This document shows positions 38,087-51,100 of a stretch of DNA of 64,000 nt, one piece after another. Positions within the stretch are counted from its first letter, which is position 1, and the number at the start of each line of letters is the position of its first letter. Under the pieces are notes generated by a model that was not told where the DNA came from, made no database searches, and saw only the letters and a program-made list of their open reading frames with translations. The translations under genes and the position numbers were made by a program. Source of the stretch: Tubiluchus corallicola (Eukaryota > Priapulida > Priapulimorpha > Priapulimorphida > Tubiluchidae); assembly GCA_030141605.1 (NCBI GenBank), contig JAQGDQ010000382.1, positions 30,001 to 94,000 on the forward strand, read 5' to 3'.

Positions 38087-38469
38087 TTAAAAATAATCTA
38101 AAAATAGTTTTGAGTATTTCGTGGGACTTGCTTTGCCAACTCGATATTTCTCTGCAAAATGGCCTTTGGCTAAATGGATTGTGTTTTTCGATGTAAGTGT
38201 ACAGTAATCTTTTACATTAGCATTGACATGACTGTAACGCTCAGTAAGCTCTTTCATGAACAGTTTATACAGTGGCAAGTTTTCCTGTATTGTTTTGTTG
38301 TACTTTGCCATATAAGACTTCCAGTCTGGCCATATTCCTTCATGAACAACAAAGGCATTGTCAAGAATATGGAAGTCGTAGTCTTGAAAGCACATCTCTA
38401 ATTCATGTTGAATTTTGTCTCGTCCGTTGCCTCGAAACCTTTCATCGTGCATTGGTTCATTGTGGTCAC
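38087..38469 (-). CDS. GT49 gene exon 3 (last)
   Basis: The exon opens after TTTTTGCAG with two bases that complete a Gly codon, then DHNEPMHDERF. It holds the DERFRGNGRDKI and DNAFVVHEG motifs and ends at a TAA at 38087-38089. About 90 residues follow VHEG, including an NKT site. Confidence 0.9.
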
Positions 38470-41400
38470 CTGCAAAAAGAATAACAAGAAACTTAGTCAG
38501 ATAGCTTTGACCATGCAGTTCTGATTTTCGATTGTGTCCACAACAACAACAACAACAACAACAACAACCAACAACAACAACAACAACAAAACAACAACAA
38601 CAACAACAACGACAATGACGATAACGCTTGGCAGAACTAACACTTGAGCTCCGTTCTTGGAATCGGTCTAGTCACGTTCAATAGAAACCGGGTTCAAGCA
38701 GCATGAGCAGTGGGACTTTACATTCACGTTATGCAAAAACTTTAACTTAAAGCACAAGAAAACTTTCCACTTGCATAAAGCTTAAAAATTCGCCTTGAAA
38801 TTTTTTACCACTTACATATTGTCTTTTTGCGTACAGGGCTTGCGTCGGCAGTAACGTTGTATATTATATGTAACTTTTTATGTGACTCAACGACATTTTA
38901 CCAATTGGTGATAACATTTTAAATAATTAATCATTTTCTTTTCTAGTTACATAAATCTTTCAAGCAGATAAGCAAAAGGATAAGTAATATAAGTTTGGGA
39001 CGCAGTTTAACATTTCCTTTTCTTCCCGTGATTTACGTTGTGCGTATATTACGTCACGTAATGGCGCTTTTGGAACGGCATTTAAAATGAAAACAAACAA
39101 AAACCCTTTTAACGCGAGTACGATATACGTGTAAAATTGTTATAAAGTAATATAATTTTTAGGCGATTTTTTCAGAAACCTACTTCAGGTACTCATCTTC
39201 TAGTCTTTTTTAGGACTATTCACACTTTGGTAACACTTAAATATACATAGGATAGTCTGACGAAATCTTATATTAGTTTTTACGTACAAATAATTCTCTA
39301 CGTTTTCTACAGATGTCATTAGATACCTACCTATATAAATAGGTTCCCAAACGGGAGGTATCCATTTCGTAACGTAGTATACGTCTTGCTTGCTGTCTGA
39401 TGTGTTTGCTTTAATCCACACTTTGACATAAGGGGTTACATGACTTTCTGGGCACGCGTTCTGTAATGAGATAAGAACATTCATAATTTTTTTGCCCATT
39501 TGATTGCTTTTAATAAACTTATCCAAATTGGTCATTCAACTAAAATTGGTAGTAGTAAATGACGAAAACACATTCTTTCTTCAGGTAAGATAACAGTTTG
39601 TAGAACTTGTCTTCTATTGCACAATAACAACTCGTTTCTCAAGGAAAGATTCTAGTGAAGAATTTGATTCACTAAGACATCTCAAAGAATCTGTTACTGT
39701 TTATTACTCAGTATGCAATCAGAGTATTTGTCTGAGCGATGTATGTGCTGATGTAGATGGGACAGCCAACATTTAATAAACATCGAGTTGATCGTTGAGA
39801 ATATTCTAAATTTCTAAATGACCTGTGATCATTAACCGATAATTGACGAATAGCGCCAGAATGATAAAAGCGTGTGATTAAGTGATTTTTCCTAAATACC
39901 ACAGAATTGTAGTAGCATTCAGAGATTAATGAGCTGACCTCATCTGTCGGTAGTGGACTGACAGAGTAGAAAATTTTGTTTTACTTTCTCAATCCATGGT
40001 TTACTGATTCGTGGCCGACGGTGTGAAGGATTGTTATTAAACTGTCCACTTTTATCCATTTCGCTACCAGGTAATTTTACTAGCAAGTTATTTTATACTG
40101 AGTCAGCAGAACATGAATTGAGAAAGCTAAGCGATATCTTACACTCTGTCAATCAATACTGAGACAAATGCCTTGTTGATTGTATGTCGTTTCGCCAGGA
40201 CAAAACTGATCGGACAATCTCCACTGGACGCCATCTTGGTAGGTGGCGCTTCTTGAGTAATGTTTTAGCAAAAATGGACATGTTTGATGCTTAAAAGTTT
40301 TGACCCTTTGACCCGCCTGAGTTATGATATGTCGATACCTAGTGGTCAATGGTGATTTCCAGATCAGCTAAGTCTTCAGTGTTAGTCAAGATACACTGGC
40401 GAAAATATAGACTGGCGAAACGATAACTGGCGAATTGGGTAATTACTCTTCTTGTCAACCACAGGTTATAGACACCTTCATTTCAAATGATTCGTGTAAA
40501 AAGCCTAAAATACAATAAAAAATACAAAATACGATTCAAAATTTACAAAGAAATTTTACTGATTGGGAATCGATAATTAGAATTTTTAAATGTTCCCGAT
40601 GATGTAGTCATTCATTAGAATACGTGTTATAGAAATTGTATTTTTTAAAAAACGCAAAATTTGTCGTCAATATATTTTTTTCAATAATTATTAAAAAATT
40701 CTTTCAGTATGGCAGTTTTAGTTAGCTATTACTGGTCGATCAACTGTGCCTTGCGCAGCGCTAACTCTTTCATGCAAGTGTGCAGGTTTTGTCGAAATAA
40801 GACAAAAGCTGCAGTGTTAGTAACGGTTTGAAAATGTTTGGATGACCAACATTGGAATCTAGCTGCCTGGGCGTATAGGTAACTTAGATTTGATTCTAGG
40901 GGTATTCTTAAGCTTTTGAGACGTTTCTTGTTAAAGAAATGCAGGTTTTATTTCATAAAGACCAACATTTATGAAAAAGCCACCAGTAGTTTTGTAATTT
41001 GTATTAAATTTTGCTTTATCAATTAATGATTACATGTGCTGCTTTTTCTACTCTTTCTAGTTAAGGTTTCTTTTCACATCTCTATACACTCTCTGCTTTT
41101 GCCTCTGTAACTCTGAAACTCGACAGAATTGTGAGAAGTCGCTATGGACAAAATTTCTTGATTTCTTTTTCGATCATCTGACCTTGACCTTTGACCTAAA
41201 AAGCAATGTCGCTTAGTACTATCTTCGTGGCAAATCTGATAATAGTAAATTCAGGGCTGCTTCACCCGTGCTAATTTTCTGATGCGGACATACACACAGA
41301 CAGATAAAGTCGAGTAATTGCCCGAACAACATACTAATTAATATGCACCTAGGTAATTATTGTTGTTGCGTAACCCATGACGCTTACCTTTAGAAACTGA

Positions 41401-42302
41401 TTTGCATTTCCGTTTTTTAACATTTTCACCATGTTTTTCTTGGTGGTCGGTATCAACATGTTTTGCTTAATCTCAAAGCTTGGCACTACATAAACAACTT
41501 TCTTCTTTGAAATCGTTTCCTTCGCCTCCATCATGTTAATGAAACTTTCCATAAGGTTTACAGACGGTTTAAACTCGATGTCCAAAAGTAAAATAAATTT
41601 TGTGTAAACGGCGATACGCGCAGCATTTCGTCCTACATTTATAGGATATGTACCATATTTGGACATATCTGGACCATCTTTTACAGGTTCGGTTAAATCA
41701 GAACACGACATTTGATTCGTGTTGTACGTTCTATTGTTCATCGGTGGGGCGTCTGCAGGAAAAAACAGTGAAACAGAAACTGTTTCAGCAAACTTGCTGT
41801 AACATGTCCGAGCACGAATGATGAAGTCTGTGACGAGACCGAAGCTATCACCTGGTGTGTACAGTGCAGCTGAGATCGGCCCATTATGTCTCTCGACCAG
41901 GTCTGTCAAATGATGCAAGTACTGAAAAGATCCCTGGGTTGCTATTGTTACAGTTTTTTCCTGTGGAAACCTTTTCGTTGCTTTGATAAAGTTGATAACT
42001 TTGTGATACGCGAGTGTTTTATTGGTTACATTATCAAAGAATTCAGTTCTAGTAACATTCAGTAGTTCTGGCTTAGTCCCGAGTGGTAGCAGCTCACCAT
42101 CACTGCACAAAAATTCAGTCTCGGTTAAATACCACTTTGATTTCTTGCTCAACAAACGAGCACACGTTTTCTCAGGGTCACTTGAGTGATATTTAATCTT
42201 GGATGACTGCAGGAAGAAACACAATTTTACACAATAGTACACACAAAATACCATGAACAGTAACCTCAATATAGCAGAGAAATTTGTTTTGTTTCTCTTC
42301 AT
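38087..42302 (-). CDS. Beta-1,4-glucuronyltransferase 1-like (GT49) gene, three exons
   Basis: Three minus-strand exons (42302-41388, 39460-39331, 38469-38087) join in phase at clean GT/AG sites into a 475-aa type II Golgi-type protein. A short basic tail (MKRNK) is followed by a transmembrane segment (about residues 8-30) and a lumenal GT49 domain. Family landmarks run in order: the GRNAAR helix, an LLDIEF motif at the DxD position, VVPSFEIK, WEPIYIG, and DERFRGNGRDKI with HILDNAFVVHEG. Animal B4GAT1 adds glucuronate to O-mannosyl glycans on alpha-dystroglycan, priming extension by LARGE. NVT, NKT and NRT are possible N-glycosylation sites. It is longer than human B4GAT1 (415 aa), partly from a tail after VHEG. 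The DxD position reads D-I-E, which leaves activity uncertain. Confidence 0.88.
38535..38610. repeat. CAA trinucleotide repeat in intron 2
   Basis: About 20 CAA units with minor interruptions lie just inside intron 2 of the glucuronyltransferase-like gene. Confidence 0.9.
38747..39030. mobile_element. Family C element, internally deleted copy in intron 2
   Basis: It starts TTAAAGCACAAGAAAAC like the copy at 10117 and shares CATAAAGCTTAAAAATTCGCC, then jumps to blocks from the other end (ACATTTTACCA, AGTTACATAAATCTTTCAAG). The right TTAA is not obvious. Confidence 0.55.
39331..39460 (-). CDS. GT49 gene exon 2
   Basis: This 130-nt exon is bounded by CTCATTACAG and a GTAGGT donor. It starts in phase 0 with NACPESHVTPYVK and ends WEPIYI plus one base, which matches the two-base start of exon 3. 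The WEPIYIG motif is the family's WEPFYV region. Confidence 0.9.
39540..41387. other. Intron 1 of the GT49 gene
   Basis: Apart from a short ACTGGCGAAA repeat near 40398-40436 I see no element or nested gene. Confidence 0.5.
41388..42302 (-). CDS. GT49 gene exon 1 (start, TM and N-terminal catalytic half)
   Basis: I start at the ATG at 42302, which directly precedes the basic tail and transmembrane helix; in-frame codons upstream offer only TTG. The exon ends FLK at a consensus GTAAGC donor in phase 0. It contains NVTRTEFFDN, the GRNAAR helix and the LLDIEFKPS motif. Confidence 0.9.
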
Positions 42303-42475
42303 ATTTTCTGTCACTTTTACTCCTTTTTGAATATCAAACGCAAAATAAAGCAACTAGTACGATGTAGGTTTCTAATGATAATTAAAATAGGCTCCACGCT
42401 GTTTGCTATTAAGTCAAGACGATTAACAGTATTTATTTTCAATTCTCTTAGCTTATGCTACAATTATTCTCAAGA

Positions 42476-42622
42476 TGTTTTGTCAAGTTTGCTCACAGCA
42501 GTACAATACTTTCGCATGGTGATTGTTTTGTCAAGTTTGCTCACAGCAGACAATACTTTCGCATGGTGATTGTTTTGTCAAGTTTGCTCACAGCAGACAA
42601 TACTTTCGCATGGTGATTGTTG
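42476..42622. repeat. 47-48-bp tandem repeat, three copies
   Basis: The unit begins TTTTGTCAAGTTTGCTCACA and contains CTTTCGCATGGTGATTG. It recurs at 42478, 42526 and 42573 with a one-base deletion between units. It lies just upstream of the GT49 start codon, possibly in its 5' region. Confidence 0.9.
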
Positions 42623-42624
42623 CC

Positions 42625-44160
42625 GCGTTTGAATCTAGCACACGCAGTTAGGCCTATAACTGTAAGTTGCAATCCCAAAGGAGTACCGTTAGACCAAGAA
42701 CCTGCAAGCTTAATACCCAAGCCTGGTCTATTTCAAGCAAACCTGTTACATCAAAGATGCGTTATATTAATGGACGTTGCTTAACGATCAAGTTCATTAA
42801 CATACATTATTTTTGCTCTAGGAAATCGGCTAATTTGTCATTTGGGTCATTCACTCTCTGTCGCGAACTCGAAAAATCGCCACAGTGAATTTCGTCACCA
42901 TGTGACGAACTTAGTTCTAGTTATTTTTTGTTTACTCTTGATGTGTGGGAGTTTTAAAGCTATTAGACTGAAATTTTGTATCTAAAGGAAGTTCACGAAA
43001 AGCTTATTATTAATATTGTTGTCGATCTTCACTGTAGTTCCTTAGCTAAAGATAAATAAAAGCAAAGAACGAATGATTAAAACATCATGACGCAATTACT
43101 TATTTACAACAATTGTACCAATGTTAGTCGACATGTTGAAATACAATAATAAACGTGTTGGACGTCATATTGAGTTACTGTCATAAATATAAATAATTTC
43201 TCTATTTTATCTGTGCACACTGTGCACTAAATCGCCTACACATTGGCTACCATTTAAATGTAAACATGTTAGAAATTGTTACGACATAGGAAAAACCAGT
43301 TTCAACCATTTCACGTGCCTGACTGGTTTAACCCAAGAATGTACTTCCTGCCTACTAATGTGAAATAAATGACTTATGACTGCCTACCCTCATATACTAC
43401 GATATGCATTTATGTAATTACGTAGTTAATGAGGTGATAACAGTAGTGTTACAATTAAGCTACAGAAGTTTACGTTCATACTATGCATGGAATACTTCTT
43501 AACTAGCTGTTAGTAGAATAATTTACAGTAATTGTGTAAGAAGTTTCCGACAACTGCAACAAAACTTATTTAGTGTCCAAAGGCTGTAAAATTTCCTTGA
43601 AATGTTCTTTGTCCGGACTTTGTGAAACAAACAATATTTAAAATTGTACAATTCAAATTCAATTCAAATTATTTATTAACTGTAACAAAATACGGTATCA
43701 GCAATACGTGCAATATGTTTGAAGGAAAGGAGAAGGGCAGCGAAGTACCCGTAGGTTATCTAGTCAGCCACCCTTTAATAGCTAGGATTAAATAAAATTA
43801 ATTTTGGCGCCGATCTCAGTTTAAATTTATATTAGGTTGACGTTGTGTACTTGGCAATTAAATGATCGGAGACGTAATATTGTAGAACATAATAAAAATA
43901 ATTTAAATACCCAAAATTTACAATTCTAAATTACTGTGAATCATGGGAAGCAAACAAAATAAAGATAACTTAAAATTTTAACATAACAGAAAATGCACAA
44001 TTTGAGCATTATCTTCAAAATCAGGCAAAATCAAAAGAATGATCAAACAAAGATATCGAGAAAACAATATAATAAATTAAATCAAAGAAAAATAAGCTAA
44101 AATGTACAGTGACCACGATTTTAAATTTAAAATTAGCGTGCAATTGTCAGTAGTGTTACC
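42625..44160. other. Intergenic; possible LINE 3' UTR at 43660-43800
   Basis: The stretch ending CAGCCACCCTTTA (43775-43787) resembles GTAAGCCACCCTTATAC at 63.1 kb, which lies downstream of a LINE coding end. It may be an antisense LINE 3' UTR. Nothing else is supported. Confidence 0.3.
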
Positions 44161-44414
44161 CTTAGTTTCCAAACGGTTGGCAACTCAGCTGAAACAGACA
44201 AAGCGAAGATTTTGCCCAACAAGTAATCGGGGCAGGATTAACCGGGGCATGATTTATTAGGCTAATAAAGCTGTAGCCTTCCATCCTAAATTTTGATAGG
44301 CCCTCAGGGTCCTGAGACCCATGACCAATTAAACAGAAATTATTTAAACTAAACTTACTAAAAACAGGAACATTTGTATTTCTTTTTTGTACACTGTAAT
44401 AAGCACTTGAGCGA

Positions 44415-45190
44415 TTGAGCCGCAATTGTATTGCAAAAATTGTATGATTGCTGTGAAAAATATGCTAAACATAATGATATTGCAGTTAGTGCTTCGAAAA
44501 CGAAATCTGTCTATTTTATTCCTAATGCATTTATGAATGTCAGATTTGCTAATGTAACTTTGCAAGGAGAAACGATTGAACTCGAACATGAAATAAAATA
44601 TCTTGGTCTCATAATTAACAATAATTGTAAAGATGATGCTGATATTTAAAATCAATTGCGCCTGTTTTATATTAGATTTAATATTCTTTGCAAAAATTTT
44701 TGTTTTTGCTCTACTGATTTCAAAAGTTTTCTGTTTAAATCTTATTGTTCAACTTTGTACTGTTCTAACCTCTGGATCACTTTTAATGTTGGTACTATTA
44801 GAAAATTAAAAGCGGCCTGCTATTTTGCATTGACAAAGTTTTTTGCTTACCGTAGGGGCAAAACAGAACCTAGAATGTGTCCCGAAAATGGCTGTAATCA
44901 TTTTAAAGTCATTTTACTTTCAGCCTTCGTCAGCAAGTTTTAAATTGAAGCAGTGAAATCATATGCAGTTTTATTGTTAATACTAATATTTTAACTTCGA
45001 ATATATTTGCTCATTGGGAAAATACACTTACTAACCTTTTTTACATATTTAGCTTACTAATTCTCTGTTCTTTGTGTAAATATTTATTTTGTTTGTCTTG
45101 TAGAAATATTTTTAATTATGATTTTACTATGCTTTGTTTATTATTCTATGGTACTTTTTATGTACTGAAATAAACGTAAAATAATAAAAA
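44415..45190 (+). pseudogene. LINE 3' region, plus strand
   Basis: The + strand shows the reverse transcriptase thumb and C-terminal part of a CR1-like element: YDCCEKYAKHNDI, SASKTKSVYF, EHEIKYLGLIINNNCKDDAD, then after an in-frame TAA NQLRLFYIRFNILCKNF and SYCSTLYCSNLWI. It ends with an A-rich tail near 45185-45200. The stop and 5' truncation show it is dead. Confidence 0.8.
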
Positions 45191-45199
45191 AAAAACAAT

Positions 45200-46880
45200 A
45201 AATAATTGTACACAAAATAAATAGTTTTTCACTGTACCACACATTTGGATATAGGATGCTTCGTCATAAAACATTTACACAAGGGTAGTCGTGGCTACAG
45301 AGGTGCTGTCCAACTTGAAAGATCTATGATTTTGTCACATATTTACTGTAACTTTTATTACTTTGTATAATTAACAAGATGTACTTTTCAGTATTAATTC
45401 ATCTTTTCTTTTTTCTTGTTTTGTTTCAGAACAATTTTTGTTTTTTTATTTCTTAGTCTTGCAGTTTTAATACGAAGATCGTATTGTGATATTGTCTTAG
45501 AAGATGTTTCTTAACGAGCTTTAAGACGTTATTATGATTTCACTTTAGTAAAAGTGTCGAACGATGTTTATTAACTGCTCGGTAAAACTCATTAATTTCA
45601 GAACAAAAGTTTATAATTTAACAAAATTTTCTTTGAAAAAGGTTGAAAAGATTTAATATTTTTATTTAATAACTATACATAGGTGTACACTTTCATATAG
45701 AAACATTACACTTAATGTAGTTGTTATGGTTTATTCTTCATCACATTTTGATTCCGTTTAATAGGTCACAGGTATTAAAATCCAATACAATTTTAATGCA
45801 CAGCTATACGCTAATTGAAAAATTCATATTTAAAGTTTAATGATTATGTACGAAATTAGAACGCAGAAATTTTTGTCCAACTTGAACATTTTTAATACGA
45901 AAATTACTACAAAGATTAATTTTCTTTAAATTATCTAGTAGCGTTATGATTTAATTGCAAATCATTATCATACAGGTGAAGAAAGTGTAAACAAGTTATT
46001 GTGTAAACAAGTCTAAACATGTATTCTTTTACGATGGCTTGTAATGATCTAAAATGTTTATAAACTTACAAAGTTTTTAATTCCCTTTTCTTGTGATAAT
46101 TTTCGCAACGATTAGGAATTCGTAACGACAATGTTTTGATTTCCTAGTATTTTATTTTTAGTTTCAAAATTTCTTATTTTTTTAAACTTATCGCTGTGTC
46201 GCTATCTTTTACTGTAGACGTTTTCCAAAGAAAACAAGAGACACAGAAACAATTATTATTTCTATAAATAAATATTGCTGATTGACTATTTACACTTTTT
46301 GCAAGGCTCTTACTCTTACTCTGACTCTTACTCTATTACTGATTAAAATACAATCATGTCTAATTTGCACATAATAGCTAGTTCATAAAATTGTGTAGGC
46401 CTGCTTCCATGTCTAACGCCACAATAATGTGTTTTTCGTGTGTCTCGTGAGAAACAATTTATTTAAACAGCAACCCTATCATAAAAAATTAGTAATTCAA
46501 TGATTTCTGGCAACGTTTAGTTATTGCTGTATCTATATGATAAGTGATTCTATGGGGTTCCAGATGGCAAATGCACGTAACACGTTTAAGTAGTTTGCAG
46601 TTTTACCTGTAACGGCTGAAAAAATCGCTCAAACATTAGCGTAAGCACATCATTGTATTACGTAAGAACCATCAAATAAGCACCTGCTTACGAAGCTACC
46701 AACTGACGTGCTGCGTTACCTATTCTGACGAAGACCGGAACAAATCCATGAGAAAGTGATTGATTAAAACTATCACGCACGCTGTAGCTTCTGCAAATAC
46801 CTTGAGATTCTCATGGATTTTTAGACGGAATTTAGCTGCTACGCAGAAATATAATGCATTTTCTAGCTTTTAGCTGCTGT
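45200..46880. other. Intergenic, nothing recognised
   Basis: The stretch is very AT-rich. A short CTCTTACT repeat lies near 46307-46340. Confidence 0.4.
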
Positions 46881-47014
46881 CTATATGCTTCCAGCACTCA
46901 GCAACTCCGTGAACCATTGCGCTAAAGATCACACGAATAGACAAATTAATAGTCCGGCACATAAGTTAAAACTTGGGTTGCTAGTCTATAACAGTGAAAT
47001 TAATAAGTTAATGA

Positions 47015-47146
47015 ACAAATACTCGATAGTTAAAGAAACAGAAAATATGAAAAATAACTTTAGAAAGTGTATAAGCAAATACAAATACTCGATAGTTAAA
47101 GAAACAGAAAATATGAAAAATAACTTTAGAAAGTGTATAAGCAAAT
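47015..47146. repeat. 66-bp direct duplication
   Basis: Two near-identical copies start ACAAATACTCGATAGTTAAA at 47015 and 47081. They lie inside a 136-codon ATG frame (46885-47295) that runs into the AAT tail of a SINE, so the frame is probably not a gene. Confidence 0.85.
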
Positions 47147-47203
47147 ATCAAAAATTTATTGCCACTATTTCGACATCCGTAACAGAGGTTATTATCAGAA
47201 CTA

Positions 47204-47477
47204 ATAATAATAATAATAATAATAATCTTTATTTAAAGTCGGCTTTTGGGTCAACAATTAACATTAGCTCAAATAGCTATTATCGCCGACTGTAAATAAC
47301 AATCTACAACTACATAACAGAGACTATTATTACCCCACTTTTACCCTAAATACTACGCGTCAGGCAGGGGAAAGCAGGTGCCATTTTTAAAGTCTTTGGT
47401 ATGACCCGGCCGCTGGTTCGAACTCACGACCTCCCAGACGGAAAGCAGACGCATTACCACTAGACTAAACCGTCTGG
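47204..47477 (-). mobile_element. tRNA-derived SINE, minus strand
   Basis: On the minus strand the head is tRNA-like, with A box TAGTCTAGTGGTAATGCG and B box GAGTTCGAACC, which together form a type 2 pol III promoter. The body is shared with the 22.0 kb copy. The 3' end runs AAATAAAGATTATT into ATT repeats (47204-47226). Confidence 0.85.
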
Positions 47478-47687
47478 TATAATAGCTTTATAACTCAAGA
47501 ACAATAATAACATTATTTCTCAATTCTTCCCAATTTCTGGTAATCAAACGGTTATGATTTTCTTCGAATAATTTGTGAATTTGTTTGAACAATTACATCA
47601 GTTTAACAATTTGTTGAGTAGAATATGTTGGCTTCTGTCAGCACTTCTAACACTGGACTTGCCCTGACAGCGCTGGATTTGACACCT

Positions 47688-48199
47688 TTACCAGAATTGA
47701 ACAAAAAAGTGGGGATCTGGGTAGTCGTAATTGCAGCTGCACTGTGGATATGCCGCCTCATTGCAACAGGCTGTCACTCGCCAGTTTCGATTTTCATCAT
47801 CTAGTGGCAGTACATCTCCGAAATCTGGCATACCTTCATTATGTGCTTCAATCACGGCTGCCAGCTCTTGCAACATAACCTTCTCATCCGGGTCTTCAGG
47901 ATTCAGAGGCCATTCTTCGGTCGGGTCGATGTCCAGCTTATAGACCAGCGGAGGATCTTGGACGGTTGCTTCCGGAACCCAGCATTTGAACCGGTCCAGT
48001 TTCGTCGTGGGGGTGACTGGGTACCCACCGTCCGGACATTCTGATTTAATCCAATTGGAATCTATTTCGGACAGCGTGACATAGTGTATTTTGTAATTAC
48101 CATATCGGATTGCCATCAGTCGCTCTGCACAGTAGAAGTAGGTGATTTCTCTACCTGATTCCTGCGATTCACCTCGTAGTACTGGCAACAGACTGATAC
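47688..48199 (-). CDS. Arylsulfatase exon 7 (last)
   Basis: It opens after TTTCCTTCAG with two bases that complete the Gly of DGISLLPVLRGE. It carries YCAERLMAIRYGNYKIHY and ends in a Cys-rich tail and TAA. I see no clear AATAAA within 300 bases downstream; the first on the minus strand lies in the SINE tail at about 47227. Confidence 0.9.
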
Positions 48200-51100
48200 C
48201 TGAAGGAAATTTGAAAATGATGTTAAAAATGAGCAAATAAAAAGTGACACGAAAAGACGATTATCTGCAGTGATGTTCATTCATTTCGCTTTCTGTTTGT
48301 CATATCTAAAAGCCAGAACAAAAGTACAATGATAAGACATTGCAAGATTTTAACGGGTAAAGATTTTAGACATACCAAATATACCCAAAAAGTGAAATAT
48401 TGCCAACAGGGCTTAATTGAATGAAAACAGAGCCATTTCCAGTTCATATAAATGTTTTGAACTATGATCTAAAGTATACATTTTATTTCTTATAACAATT
48501 ACAAAGATGTTCCTGACGAAAGTTAGAAGACTTATTTTATGTGAAGCATTTTTTCAAGAAGCAGTCATTTTGGTCCATCTAAGTCTGGCTGGCTGATAGC
48601 TTGCTACAATGAAAACCTTATTAACGAAATTAGATTAGACATACTTGTGACAACTTTTCCACGCAAGCGATTCTTAAAAAATATGAGTTTCCTTTCAATA
48701 TCTACAATGTTGCATTCTAATCAATATCATGTTAGCAGACTTATAAGCAAGAGTTTGGATTGCAATAATTGTCAAGAAGTAGCAAAATAACTAAATCAAG
48801 GTTCGTTATTCGTACCATCATATGTTCTTCCCGCTGGTAGCTGTACATCTATAATATCGGCAATCGTTGGGAGAACATCCATGGTATTGGCTACAGCATG
48901 GGACACTGATCCGGCTTTGATAACGTTTGGCCAGTAGACGATACCAGGTACTCTTACACCACCTTCAAATGGTCGACCTTTGTCTCCTAGAATTGAATGG
49001 TGAAGTCCGTGTTTTAGCAATTTTACAACAGTAAAGTGAAAAGTCCCCTATGACGAGCAACAGTATTGCGTATTCGGTAGAAACGCAAACACCACCCCTC
49101 TCCATACCTTATTATTTGTTAAAAATATTATAATTGTTTCATCTTTGCTATTTTTGCGATTGTTTATTACGCCAGTAATTCTTCTCTGGCGCCCTCTAGT
49201 CATCCAGTTATAATGACTCCAGCAATGTGATGAGCTCTGGAACCAATAAGTGGGTCCCAGCATTATGACTAAGCCCCCTATAATTGATTTGTCATTATGA
49301 TTAAAATGAACTTGACACCGAGAACCGTGTCATCCAGAAAGCCTGAGAAGGACATCTTCCTAAAACACTCTTAAAATGAATGTTCGGAGTATCAAAATAA
49401 TCAACATAAATTGCAACAATACGAGAAAGGTAGACATGAAAACAACCATTATGACGTCATTTTCCACGCAAAAATTACTACGCAATCCTCCTGTTGATCT
49501 TCCTTCTTTGCAGAGGTCCTCCTGCGGTCCATTATCAGACATAAAGAAGATAACCGTTTTCTTGTCAACGTCATTTTGCTTTAGAGTATTGATAATCTCC
49601 TCCACCTGCCATTGCATTTCCCTCATATTGTCACCATAGAAACCTATGAAAATAAACAGGTCATGTAGATTTTCTGTTTCATCACAATAATGTCAAACTT
49701 TTACAAAATCTTTACCATTTCAGATGTTCTCGTCTGCTTCAGACAGTCAGTCAGTAAATCAGCCACTTGTCCAGTCAGCCACCTAGGCATGCCTCAGACA
49801 GTTAGTCAGACTGTAACTAAGATAGTTATACTAACCGCTCAATCAATCGATCCTTTAATAATTAATTTTTAATTACTTTGACCAAGAAATCAATCAAATA
49901 GCCAGCCAGCCAGTCAATTAGTCATCAATCAATGAATCAACTAAATAGTCAAAAAACCCAACCAACTTACCAACCATTCAGCCAACTAGCCAAATAAACA
50001 AGCAATCAAACAACCAACAACCAGCTAACCACCCGATCAACCAAATAACCAATCCATTACCAACCAAATTCACACCTTAGCCAGCACACCAGTCAACCAA
50101 TCAACAACCAACTAACCACCAGCAAGCCAGCTAACCAACGAACTAACCAACAAACAAACAACCAACCAACCATCCAACAAACCACCAATCAACAAAATCA
50201 ACTAACCAACAAACAAACAACACCCAACCATCCAACAAACCACCAATCAACAAAATCAACTAACCAACAAACAAACAACAAACAAACAACCAACCATCCA
50301 ACAAACCACCAATCAACTAACCAACAAACAAACAACTAACCATCCAAGAAAACACCAATCAACCCAATCAACTAACCAACAAACAACCAACCAACCAACC
50401 AACCAACCAAGAAACCACCAATCAACAAAATCAACTAACCAACAAACAAACAACTAACCATCCAACAAACCACCAATCAACCCAATCACTTAACCAACAA
50501 ACAACCAACTAACCATCCAAGAAACCACCAATCAACCCAATCAACTAACCAACAAACAACCAACCAACCAACCACCAATCAACTAATCAACCGACCAATT
50601 AAAAATCCATTTATAAAACTGAAGTATACGTTGCTGCTTTATTTTAGCGATTCAACTAACCGCAACTATACCCACAAACTCAGGTATTGTTGTTAGGTTT
50701 GTATCAGTATTAATTGTCTCATTTCTCCTTGAAGAACAAAAAAAACTCAGGCATTGTTGCAGATCTGTATAAGTGTTAATCGTCTCACAACGCCTTGAAC
50801 TACCAACAAACTCAGGTATTGTGCAGATCTGTATAAGTGTTAATCGTCTCACAACGCCTTGAACTACCAACAAACTCAAGCATTGTTGTTAGATCTGTAT
50901 AAGTGTTAATCGTCTCACAACGCCTTGAACTACCAACAAACTCAGGCATTGTTGTTAGATCTGTATAAGTGTTAATCGTCTCACAACGCCTTGAACTACC
51001 AACAAACTCAGGCATTGTTGTTAGATCTGTATAAGTGTTAATCGTCTCACAACGCCTTGAACTACCAACAACTACATTGTTGTTAGAAAAACCCCACCAA

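Noticed and set aside
46885-47295. 136-codon ATG frame with an internal duplication
   Set aside because: It runs into the AAT tail of a SINE to give poly-Asn, has no recognised domain and no splice partner.
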